Shown: positions 23,706-33,600 of the stretch, one piece after another
How positions within the stretch are numbered: position 1 is the stretch's first letter
Layout: every line of letters begins with the position of its first letter
From: Siphonodentalium dalli
Lineage: Eukaryota > Mollusca > Scaphopoda > Gadilida > Siphonodentaliidae
Assembly (NCBI GenBank): GCA_032622095.1
Contig: CP136063.1
Span: 74,627,980-74,691,979, forward strand
Direction: 5' to 3'
DNA length: 64,000 nt
Made by a program: the position numbers and the translations under genes
The notes under the pieces: model-generated
Told to the model about the DNA's origin: nothing
Databases searched by the model: none
The model's input: the letters and a program-made list of their open reading frames with translations, nothing else

Positions 23706-24132
23706 TCATTCATTTCTCCAGCTCGGGAAAACGAAAGCCCCTGCAATTTCCACCATCATTTGGGAAAGCATACTAATGTCATTCACAACACACGATGGAA
23801 GAGGTCTGCGGTTATGCAAACCAAGGTAGCCAAAACTAGCCATAGCACCACCACCAAACTGTCTGTATGCTATATGCCTGTATTTATTGTGCAGAGGTCC
23901 ATTAAACGGATGACTATACTGTTGCTGGTATCCTAACCATGCAATTTCCAGTACCCATGGGTCCAGGCACACACTCCTGAATGGGACAGTCTCGGTGATA
24001 CACTTGAAGTGTCCTTCTTCCTCTGAAAACGCTGTTGTCACTTCCTTCAGCTTGGCCTCAACTTTTTCAATATCATGGCAACATCTGCACTCACAGGTAG
24101 TCTCCATCACTGTACATAGGCCGCATGAACAC
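23706..24132 (-). CDS. P2X7-like gene, exon 2 (terminal)
   Basis: It begins after the acceptor at 24133-24134 and runs to TGA at 23706-23708. It encodes residues 63-204, including all the conserved Cys. Translation upstream of the acceptor is also open to an ATG at 24155, but that segment is the intron's pyrimidine tract and should not be taken as the start. Confidence 0.85.
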
Positions 24133-25924
24133 CTGAAATGACAAGGGAAATACATGTATTATGGAACAACTCAGAGTTACATTCAATTGCTCAATTTTAT
24201 TGATGCAAACTTTGACAAATGTGTAACAAACTCGACATACAGTAATGCCCTAAATAATCGACCCCTTAACCACATCATAATTATAGGTAATTTTTCAGGA
24301 TTCAGTCGGAAATATGGCTTGTTGAAATTCACCGGCAAGCGCTCATGAATGGCAACAAGCCATATTTCGGACTAAATCCTGAAAAGTTACCCACAGTTCT
24401 GCTGTGGTTAAGGGGTTGAGTGTTTAGGGCATTGCTGTATGGTCTGATGAATGACAGTGGGCATGCGTCTGTCCGTCCACTTGTTCTCATGGATACATGT
24501 ATCTTGGACAAGTTTCGCACAAATTTGTTATCACGAGTTATACCTGCTGAATTGTTTAACAGGTATCTATTTCATTATCCAGGTCTGTTAATATCTTGTT
24601 TTAAGGATTCACGACTTAATACATGTACGGTTTGTTTATCTGACCACGTGCACATGATATCTCCCCCAGTGCATCCCCCTTTTTACTATTTTCAGTCTGT
24701 CAAATGCTCACACCCACCGAGAATTCAACATATGACAAAATATAAATGTACATGTATTAATTTATTGCTTATTTATTTTGATGTTATAGTCATTAAAGGG
24801 CGATCAATTAACATGTTACAAGAAAGAGTTGATTGAGTCAGGGTTTGGGAGGAGAGGGTGGAATTAGTTGGGTTGATGCTGTTTTGGACCGAGAATCCGA
24901 GATACCTCCTGTTGCTCTTCTATGCCGGTACCGTAACAGATTTTCATTCAAAAGACATACTAGATGTACATGTATAGAACCCCGGCAGTCACGTGAACCC
25001 ATGAATATGATTAATCATCTCACTTGGACCACAATGAATCTGTCTTCAAAATGATATACAAGGTACCATATACTGTTATAGAAAATATCTCCAACGAGAT
25101 ATTATCTACTCTCTCGAGATTTCGAGAAAAGAATCTTGAGATATTAACATATTTTCTTGAGATCATATGGCAAGATCTCAAGAAATTATGATGAGATCTC
25201 AAAATAATATTGCGAGATACTAGTAATTACTGTAATATGTTCAGATCTTGAGATGCGCATGTCAGGATCTCAAGATGTGTCGAGATAACAATTAACATGT
25301 TGAATATTAAAAAAAAAAAAATTTTGGACTATGTCACAAATCAAGAGTTAGCTAATTTTTAGCAAATTATTTTTTTTTTTTTAGCCAGTGCAAACACTGT
25401 CACTGATTGTGATAGTACTGATACTAATAGCTGAATCCAATGTCAATCCGTGAGCAGCCATGGACTGGCACTGGTCGAGTCCAGAATTTCAATACATCAC
25501 AAAATTGACATTTCTAGTAAAAAAAAATATCACTAGTATATTTTTAGACTAACATTTCGGCAGACACACAACTTTTCCTTGAATTATATTTCATATTTCG
25601 ATGTAGTGAGTATGCGTTATGATTAGTACACATGTCCGCTCGAATAAAGGGGGTATTCGCTAGTATTTACATCAATTTTATTTTCACATGTTTTGCCAGT
25701 GACCGCGATATTTTTAATAGACGCTCAGTGACTCACCATTTTCGTACGCGATTTTCATCTCTTCGCCATCCAAGGTCTCGATCGTTTGGTGGTCTCACAC
25801 CATGGTCATTTTGTGGTAATTCCGGCTCGTGCATGTACGCTCCCGTTGTCAAATTTAAAGTGTCTTCTGCTGACGAATCAGACGAGGAACAATCAGATCG
25901 CAAAAAAATGTTGCTGTCCGCCAT
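23706..25924 (-). CDS. P2X7 cytoplasmic (ballast)-domain-like protein, complete two-exon gene
   Basis: The coding sequence is complement(join(23706-24132, 25737-25924)): 615 nt, 204 residues. Exon 1 ends ATG|GTGAGT and exon 2 follows TTTCCCTTGTCATTTCAG. Both junctions are phase 2 and rebuild a Trp at residue 63, giving W-C-S-C-G-L-C. Recognised features: acidic Ser-rich N-terminus (SSSDSSAEDT), a YMHEPE motif, CxCGxC at 64-69, CECRCC at 76-81, VCLDPWVL at 117-124, YRHIAYRQF at 147-155 and PSC at 175-177. These follow the order of the zinc-binding cysteine-rich C-terminal domain of vertebrate P2X7 ATP-gated channels. No transmembrane segment or ATP-binding ectodomain is encoded, so it is a stand-alone cytoplasmic domain. 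Such proteins are known in many invertebrates with unknown function. AATAAA overlaps the end of the frame. Between YRHIAYRQF and PSC a Gly/Ala stretch replaces the usual Trp/basic segment. Confidence 0.85.
24240..24437 (+). mobile_element. family K Tc1-type MITE in the P2X7-like intron
   Basis: TA-CAGTAATGCCCTAAATAATC … GGGCATTGCTG-TA. Almost the whole element is one long inverted repeat centred on GCGCTCATGAATGGC. Confidence 0.85.
25060..25290. repeat. clustered ATCTCGAG/CTTGAGAT dyads
   Basis: About ten variants of CTCGAGAT, CTTGAGAT and ATCTCAAG lie within 230 bases in both orientations, so many overlapping short hairpins can form. It lies in the P2X7-like intron. Confidence 0.6.
25737..25924 (-). 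CDS. P2X7-like gene, exon 1 (start codon)
   Basis: ATG at 25922-25924, residues 1-62 plus two bases of codon 63, then the donor GTGAGT (plus-strand ACTCAC, 25731-25736). It encodes the Ser/Asp/Glu-rich N-terminus and the YMHEPE motif that precedes the Cys domain in this family. The start is the first ATG in frame. The opposite strand is also open but lacks similarity. Confidence 0.8.
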
Positions 25925-26293
25925 ACATAATACAGTGGGAATTCCCAGGGTCCTCTATTACGTCACACGCTTTCTCGCAAATAACTGTTTCCGTCAAAAT
26001 AGATAATGAAGTGAGGCATCAGGCTATCATACAGCCACCCACAGTCGTAAACACTCGTATCTTGCATACAGCGGGGGATTGTTTGCTTAAATAAGTTTGC
26101 ATAACTTAATACAAATATGAATAAATGAACATATATTGAGAATTTTCGCGACGGCGACTTTAATCTGATTGGAATATATTAGCTAATTGATTCATTCTTC
26201 CGGTGGAGATATTATTTATAAACTAACTTATCAGTTGTATTCACTGAAAATAAGTTAATGCTTACAAGCTAAAAGTCAAGCTATACACACACA

Positions 26294-26422
26294 CAGTAAT
26301 GCCCTAAATAATCGACTGAGAGCTTTCCGATGAATGGCAACAAGCCATATTTCCGACTAAATCCTGAAAAGTTACCCATAATTATTATGTGGTTAAGGAG
26401 TCGATTATTTAGGGCATTACTG
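26294..26422 (+). mobile_element. family K Tc1-type MITE
   Basis: CAGTAATGCCCTAAATAATC … GATTATTTAGGGCATTACTG-TA with 24-bp perfect terminal repeats; 129 bp. The shortest intact copy in the window. Confidence 0.85.
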
Positions 26423-27243
26423 TAACCTTTCTAATGTGAATCGATTTAAACTAATTTCCCTGTAGCATGTGCGCTATTGTTACTTTAGTCTAGTAACAAA
26501 CAAGACTTGTTATCGTGCGTCGTTTCCAAGGATGGGCTCCATGCTGTTCCCGCCTGATCAGCAATGTCTGTCAATATTTTAAATTACAAGGCTTGAGCGA
26601 TCTCAATGAATAATTTATTTTCAATTCAGTTTATAGCGTCGACATACCCGCGTACCGCTGGTAGTAATATACCATTCATGACTACCCAAGGAATACAAAC
26701 TCAAGGCGGCATGGTGGCTCAGTCGATAAGACATATATGACATTAACATACGTAGATTGAATTGGTTCTGATAGTTTGATATTTCAACCAGTGATTACAA
26801 TGAAAATTGTTTGTTTTAGACCAACAATTGAATATTTCCTAATTTGGGATATTTTTTTTACTTAAATGGCCATCGGATGGAAATTTCTAACCATTCGTTG
26901 GAAAAATATATAGCACACAAACATGAAGAAAACACTATGTAGGGGAGAGTATAGGAGAAGATTGTATGGGATCAAGAGTTGTCTGATTACAGCAGCATAT
27001 ATGCAAACATGTAACAGAATGTAAAGTGAAATGGAAGGGCGAGAAGTTTTAAGATAGTGGTTTTTTATATTACATAAATTTAGAATCTGCGTACTTGTGG
27101 AGCCAGGTGGGGCTATATTATTGTCATAATTGGGTTTTCAGTTGACAACATTACTAGGTTTACTTTGAGTCCAGGACATTGGTAGTCACTTTAAATTATA
27201 CCTTGAATTATTTAGAATACACGTGTTTAAACTACGATTCCAG
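26423..27243. other. upstream region/intron of the calmodulin-like gene
   Basis: No first exon could be identified. 26708-26730 (TGGCTCAGTCGATAAG) resembles a tRNA-type A box, as in the SINE head at 54146-54160, but no B box follows. Confidence 0.35.
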
Positions 27244-27658
27244 GAGTCAACGGAAGAAGTGAAAGGAGAAGAAGAGGCAATCGAAGAAACACAAGATAAG
27301 AAAGAAGACGACGAAGAAAAGGAGGGAGAAGCCGAAGCAAAGGAAAAAGATTCTGAACAGAAAGAGGAAGAGGAGGAGGAGAAAGCTGAAAAAAAAGAAG
27401 AGGAATCGGAAGAAAAACAGGAAGCAAATGAAGAAGGAGGAGAAGAAGAAGAAGAAAAGACAGCAGAAGAGGCGGACGGGGAGGAGGCGGCCGCCCCGGA
27501 GGATGACGCCACCCCAGAAGAAGAGCATTGCGGGCAGGAAACAGAAGCCGCTCCAGAAGATGAGACTGAACCAGAGAAGTTAGACCCGGAGGAAGTAGAG
27601 CAGGCAGAGGAACACGCAGAGAAAATAGGAGAGGAAGTGAACGATGAGCGGCAAAAGC
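27244..27658 (+). CDS. calmodulin-like gene, Glu-rich exon
   Basis: It starts in phase 0 after ACTACGATTCCAG and ends AAG-C|GTGAGT in phase 1. It encodes 138 codons dominated by Glu, Lys, Ala and Asp, with no hydrophobic core: an expected disordered, strongly acidic segment. The Ser-rich frame on the opposite strand is the mirror image of this composition. Confidence 0.7.
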
Positions 27659-30600
27659 GTGAGTAAATCAAACCCCGTGTACAATAGGGAGAGTTCGCAA
27701 ACTCACAGTAACTGTAGCAGGTATCATTCAATTATCAGTTCTTTAACTCTTTACCCAACAAAACGGCCAAAAAACGCCCAAATAAAGCTTCAACAGCCTA
27801 AAATATATTCTGTCTCAATAACACCATACAAATATGGATATCATTGGAACCGGTTCATTGACCACATTGTGATGGTTACCGTTACGCCCTGTGCCAATGC
27901 ATTCTCTTATATATGCGAGTCGACCATAGGTCGCCTCGCATATATAAGATAATGCATTGGCCTTACATTCTTTAACAATTTTATAATTTTTTCTTACATT
28001 TTTTAACAATTTTTATAATATTTTTCTACATTCTTTGACAATTTTATCATTTTTAATATGTTAAGCCAATGCATTCTCTGATATATGCGAGGCGACCTAT
28101 GGTCGACTCGCATATATAAGATAATGCATTGTCACAGGGCCGTTCTGTTGGGTAAAGGGTTAATCTCAATAAACCAATATCATGAAACCATTACGTGTGA
28201 GTGGAAACTCAATAAATATAATAATGGCCTTTTAATGAGTCGATTGTGGAATTATATAAATTATTGCATGTACTTATTTAAAAAAATCAGGCTTTTTTAT
28301 CTTTTATTATCAATAATAGACATAGTTCAATAGTAGATATGACAACACTTTGACAACACAATAGGCAAACACAAAATAGATGTGCATCTCATTACTGAAA
28401 TATGTAAGGATATACAAAGATTTTGAAAGTGCGAGAAACTAAACTATTTGTAGCTTGGTATCTTTATTTACACTGGTGAGCTGAGCTGATCCACGTCACG
28501 ATTGTAAACAAATTTATTTACATTTAAATTTGTTTTGGCGATAAGGCTTTATGATAACTATGTTAAATATAAGTGAAATGGTCTTACTTTACGCGAAAAT
28601 TGCCGGTTTTGTTAATTTTTGGCGTCATCGGTAACCTTCGTCTGGTTCCGTTTTATGATTCGGACACGTTCTGAAAGACAAAACGTTTTGCGTGTAATTG
28701 CGGGATTGGTAATGTACTCCATCTGTAAGAACATCTTAAGACCAATATGTGTGATAGCAGTTGTTTTGTGTTTTTTTTGGCAATACAACACTGAAAATTT
28801 CGTATGACTAAATGTTTACTTCGATCTGTCACCACTAACTCGCGGCCATACTGGATTCACCAGGTCCGATTCCGTGGTTTTAGTCCTACATGTCAAAGTT
28901 TTGGAGTAGCATTCTATATATCCATATATGGAAGTCATGAATAATTCAAAAGCTCCATATATGGAAATGCTACTCCAAAACTTAGTCGAACTAAAACCAC
29001 GGATCCGGGGTTGGAAGAATCTCTGAAACCACGGAACGGAGCTGGATGAATCTAATACGGCCGCGACCCAGTGATCTCGCTTATTGGTCATCTATGGTGT
29101 AAATATAGAGGCAAGCAACGTTGGCTACATTGTTGAGTAATCTAGTTCTACTCAACGAGTTAGCGAAATCAACCAACAACCGAGTGACTTTACACAAACT
29201 GTGTGTAAATATTTAGTAACTTTGACTGACAAAGGTAGCTAACGTTGAGCAGGTGCATGAAGTGAGTTGGCTCTGAATATTTTTTGGAAGAATCTCGAAA
29301 CTGGACCGTTTGATATATCCAAAAAGAAGCAATCTGATTTGGGCATATCGGAAAATGACTCAAATGGTATTTTCGAAGATTTGAACCTATTCTGTTATAT
29401 ACACTGATTATTTTGGTTCATCTCTGGATATGGTTGTGATGTCAAAATATTAGAAAGGACGGTAGGTTAAAGCCACGTGGCGATTTGAGCTCCAAAATAC
29501 ACATAATATTATTCGTTTGAATTTTTCCCGTTATCTAAATAGGTCGCTAAATAGATAGAGCGACACGAGTTTGTGAACATGATAACGTTATTGCACGAGT
29601 TTGTTGTGACGCGATGGTAAAACGAGAACCGGAGGTTCGAGTTTTACCTCGCGGCACGACAAACGAGTGCAATAACGTTAACGTGTTCACACATCTGTGT
29701 TGTTCTATGTTTATTGCCCACCCTGATGGTTGTAGCTTGTGCTATACTAAAATTTAGGTCTATGTTGTTTATTTAATTGAACAAACGTGTGCTCAGTGTA
29801 GACTATACCTAATAATTTAGTGAAGAAATTGTCTGTTACGGTTGACGTCGCCAATGACGTTGTTGACGTAATCGGGTTGTATTCTTCAAGAACAATACAC
29901 AATTGTTTATTGAACGTTTTGAAATATTCTGTATTTTGCTGTATTTCGCACAAATAAGCCATTGGGTGTGCAATAAATATCTGAACTACCTTTTTTACGA
30001 GCATTATGTAACTAAAAAAAGACGCATTGAGGTAATGAAAAACACAACTGTGAACACAGTACGTGTTTGGGTCCCAAACAAAAAACATCAATTTTCACGA
30101 TATGGAACAGAACAGAGCGTTACGCGTTAGTTTATTCCTAATAAGGTAGAAATAAAGAGCCTTTCTCTGACTTCTGGCAAAAAAACGGCTGTTACTTTGG
30201 AAAGTGTTTTTCAGGGCATATGAACCTAATATATCAATATTTCGTGTATTCAGTGACATATCGTATCCGTCTCTACAAACAAAGTAGACAAAATGTGGAT
30301 GCTCGAATGAGCAATATCCATTTAAACGTTACGAAATAACTACAGTTATAAATGCATAGTGCGGGGGGGGGGGGGGGGGAGGGTCGGAAAACATTTTCAG
30401 GCACGTACGCTGATTTTTTCCTTTCGACCCTTGTTGGGACCCACCCAACCCCCTGTCCACATTTTTGTTCCGTTTTCGGCAGTTTTTTCCCGACCATTTT
30501 TGGACAGCCACCCCCTTTTAACACTAAAACAGAGATTTGCGGGGGAAAATTCACTTTAAACAGCTGTATATGAATTTCTGTGCATATATTTGTCATGGAT

Positions 30601-33600
30601 GTTAACATTGACATGTAAATAGGAACGAGTCATTTTGGGGTCATTCGGCCAAAAAAACATGGCTGCCAGCGGCCATCTTGGATTTCAAAATTCAATCCAT
30701 TAACATGGGCTACAGGCTATACTGTTTGTCTGATCATCATGAAATTTTTCATTTATGTTAATATTGACATTCTAAGGTATTTTAATCCAAACTCATTGCA
30801 AAAGCAGTCAAAATGACTTGCAGGAAAACAAATTTTGCGGAAAAAATTGTTTGTTGGTCCCATCGACCACCCATCCACCCGGCATACATGTACGTGCCCG
30901 GACCCCCCCCCCCCCCTCGTGCATAGTGATGTAATTGTGTTGTTGAGTACTCGTTACTCAACCACTGAATACAATTCGCTCAGAAAATTGTCACTCAACA
31001 TTTTGAGTAAACATATTATTGAACACAACGTTCAATGTATTGCAGACATTTCTTCAAAACGAATTGCATAGAACGAAATGATGTAGTTGAGGCGCAACAT
31101 CTATTTGACATTAAATAGGAAGAATATACGATTTAACTGTATTATATGTATAGGCTGATGTGAGATTCCATTTTGAAAACAAAAAAAGTGTTAAGAGTGT
31201 TATACATGTATGTTTGGAAATGGATAACCATTACCCATAAACATTTCAGTTTCTGTTTCGGGCGAAACTCTTAAAAGATCGTAGATATCTTTCTGATGTA
31301 ATGTACATGTACACTATCTCAAGCGTGGTATCACTGAAAGGGAGGGGGGAGAGAGAGGGGGGAAATAGAGAAGACAGAAATGATTTATTGACAAAGAGCA
31401 ACTCCAACAAAATATGCACAAATAATAGTGAAGATAGTAAGATTCATACAGATTAATAGAGAAAATAACAAAAAAATCTATACTAACCCTGATATTTCAC
31501 ATGCCGTGGAACATGCAATATACCATTATAAAGACTTAAAGATGTATTCAGGGTTCCAGACTTCCGATTACAACAACATACGCACTCTAATTCAGCCAAA
31601 ATGTTAGCTTAGCTGAACTGAAAAATAAATGCTGACAAAAAAATGTGGATTATAAATTAGAAATATAAATATGTAAATCGGGTATTGAACACTTTACCAA
31701 ACTTTACCACTTTTATTTTATTGTATGCATTATAAAATTTGGGTTGGAATCATGACTATATCTCAAACATGTCGTTCTGTTAAAATACAGCATCATATAA
31801 TCGCTGGTAACAAACGTATTCTCATCTGCAGAGTTTAGAGAGTGGTTCGATGAATTCGCAACAGAAGAAGACGAAGAAGGCGTGAAGTTCGTGAAACCAG
31901 AACAACTTGAGTGCCTGTGGCAATGTTGTGGGCAGAATCCGACGGGAGAAGACATGTGTGCCATCTGCGAAGCAGTAGGTTTGTACCAACATCTAACAGT
32001 TCCCATCTCATTGTTTAAACTATATCATGCTAAAATGGCAATTATCGCAAATATATTGCTGACCAAAATGGAGTTTTACCTTATATGAAACTACATGTAG
32101 CTGAAACAGATTTCCTTCCGGAGCCTGTATTCGTCTTCGGATGGGCTGCCCATTTGTGTGCTTAGACAGAGCCTTTATTTATTCAGCGGCGGCCACTTTG
32201 TGCGCTTCGCGCACATTTTGGTCGCTTAAACGATTTGATATTACAAAACAAATTAATTTACTTTAATTTCTAATTGAATAATTGAAATATTCTTTAAGAT
32301 TGAACTCCTTGCTCAATTTAACAAAACATACTTTTTTTCGTTTTAAATTACATGAGTTTGTTTCTAAATCAAAAATTTTAAAATCTAACGCCGTATTACA
32401 TCTGCCAGGGTACCCCGAGTCATCACACCAAATTTGGTTGAAATCGGTCCAGGGGTCCGGGAGAAAAATGGGAGAGATGGACAGACATACATACAGACAT
32501 ACATATCCCCCTTCATCTATATAGATTACCTAAGCGGATCATTTTACCCTATACAAAAGTATTACTTCTAAAACGTCTATGAATGAGAGGTGTAAGGTGA
32601 GAACGAGAGTGAGATCAACCACACACCACACAATTGTAGATACAGTTACACCATTTCGATAATTAAGGATTAACTGTCATGTGGACTGTTTGTATGGAGA
32701 TGTAACCGTGAGGTAAGTGGTCATAACTTGTGTAAAACCCGAAATACAAGTTATGACCACTTACCTCACGGTTACATATCCATAAAAACAGTCCAAATGA
32801 CAGTTAATCCTTATATTTATATACATTTAGCGAAAAAGCCACTTTTGTAAATGTATTTAAATCGAAAAGTGTATCGTGCCAAAACCAGCTCAAAATATCC
32901 CATAGCACCTGACCAGAAACCAGCTGAGAACAATTTCAAAACGAGGCTCTTTATATTGAAACCTGATGATTTATTAAGTCAATCCTGCGCGAGTGCAAAT
33001 GCGCCCAAAACATTACGCGTTCTTCTTCTCAAAAATCAATGACGCGTCGATGTAATTATGGTTGCAATTATGACCCTCTTGCGCGTTCACCGAGAAATAA
33101 TTGCAACTAGTCACGTGGGAGCCGACCAATCGGAATGCTGGATTTAGTGATAGTCACACTCAGTATGTAAATATTATGGTATAATTAGCCGAGAGAATCC
33201 GCACAAATTTCAAAATCGATAGAATATAGCGAGTATATATAGAACTATATATATATAACTATATTCGTGATCAATGCGAAGCTAACTATGAACCGGAGCA
33301 TCTCGATCTGCCGACGGCTATTGTTTCCATGGGTACCTGCGCGAGGTGTAAATAACCCCTTAGTTCAATCGTTTGCCGCTTATAGTCTATTCCTCTTTTC
33401 TGTTTATGTTTTATTGAATTGTCTTCTTTTCTTTTTGGGGTTTTAATGATTTTGTCACATTTGGGAACTTGGGTTTTGAAACCTTTGGCTTTGATTCAAT
33501 GTTGATGTAGGAAATAATCTGTGTCATGTTTTATTTATTACCGGCAAAAATTACTAATAAAATATATACAAGGCGATAACAAACATAACAAATACACGAC

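Larger units (their letters stand above)
21083..26163 (-). mobile_element. 5.07-kb TTAA-flanked unit with 14-bp TIRs carrying a P2X7-like gene
   Basis: Left boundary TTAA (21083-21086) + AGTCGCCGTCGCGA (21087-21100); right boundary TCGCGACGGCGACT (26146-26159) + TTAA (26160-26163). The terminal repeats are perfect and GC/CpG-rich in an AT-rich window. The only gene inside is the complete P2X7-cytoplasmic-domain-like gene on the minus strand; its ATG is about 235 bases from the right terminal repeat. The left 2.6 kb holds decayed tandem repeats, poly-G tracts and two large palindromes, and no transposase. Reading: a non-autonomous TTAA-type DNA element with a host-type cargo gene, or alternatively two independent terminal repeats by chance or from a larger decayed element. 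Confidence 0.55.

Noticed and set aside
24133-24155. ATG at 24155 as start of a one-exon P2X7-like protein
   Set aside because: The segment ATG…TTTCAG is a typical intron 3' end. Splicing to 25737 in phase 2 restores the conserved W-C-x-C-G-x-C and the YMHEPE-containing N-terminus.
25632-26094. plus-strand frames over 100 codons
   Set aside because: They are antisense to exon 1 and the upstream region of the P2X7-like gene, whose splice phases and motifs fit the minus strand.
27186-27731. 181-codon Ser-rich frame on the minus strand
   Set aside because: It is the complement of the Glu-rich exon (GAA/GAG read as TTC/CTC-type and TCT/TCC codons in the shifted frame). The plus strand has the matching splice sites.
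31975-31980. alternative donor GTAGGT at 31975
   Set aside because: It would leave phase 0, which does not join the phase-1 acceptor at 35745 in frame. GTTTGT at 31979 does.
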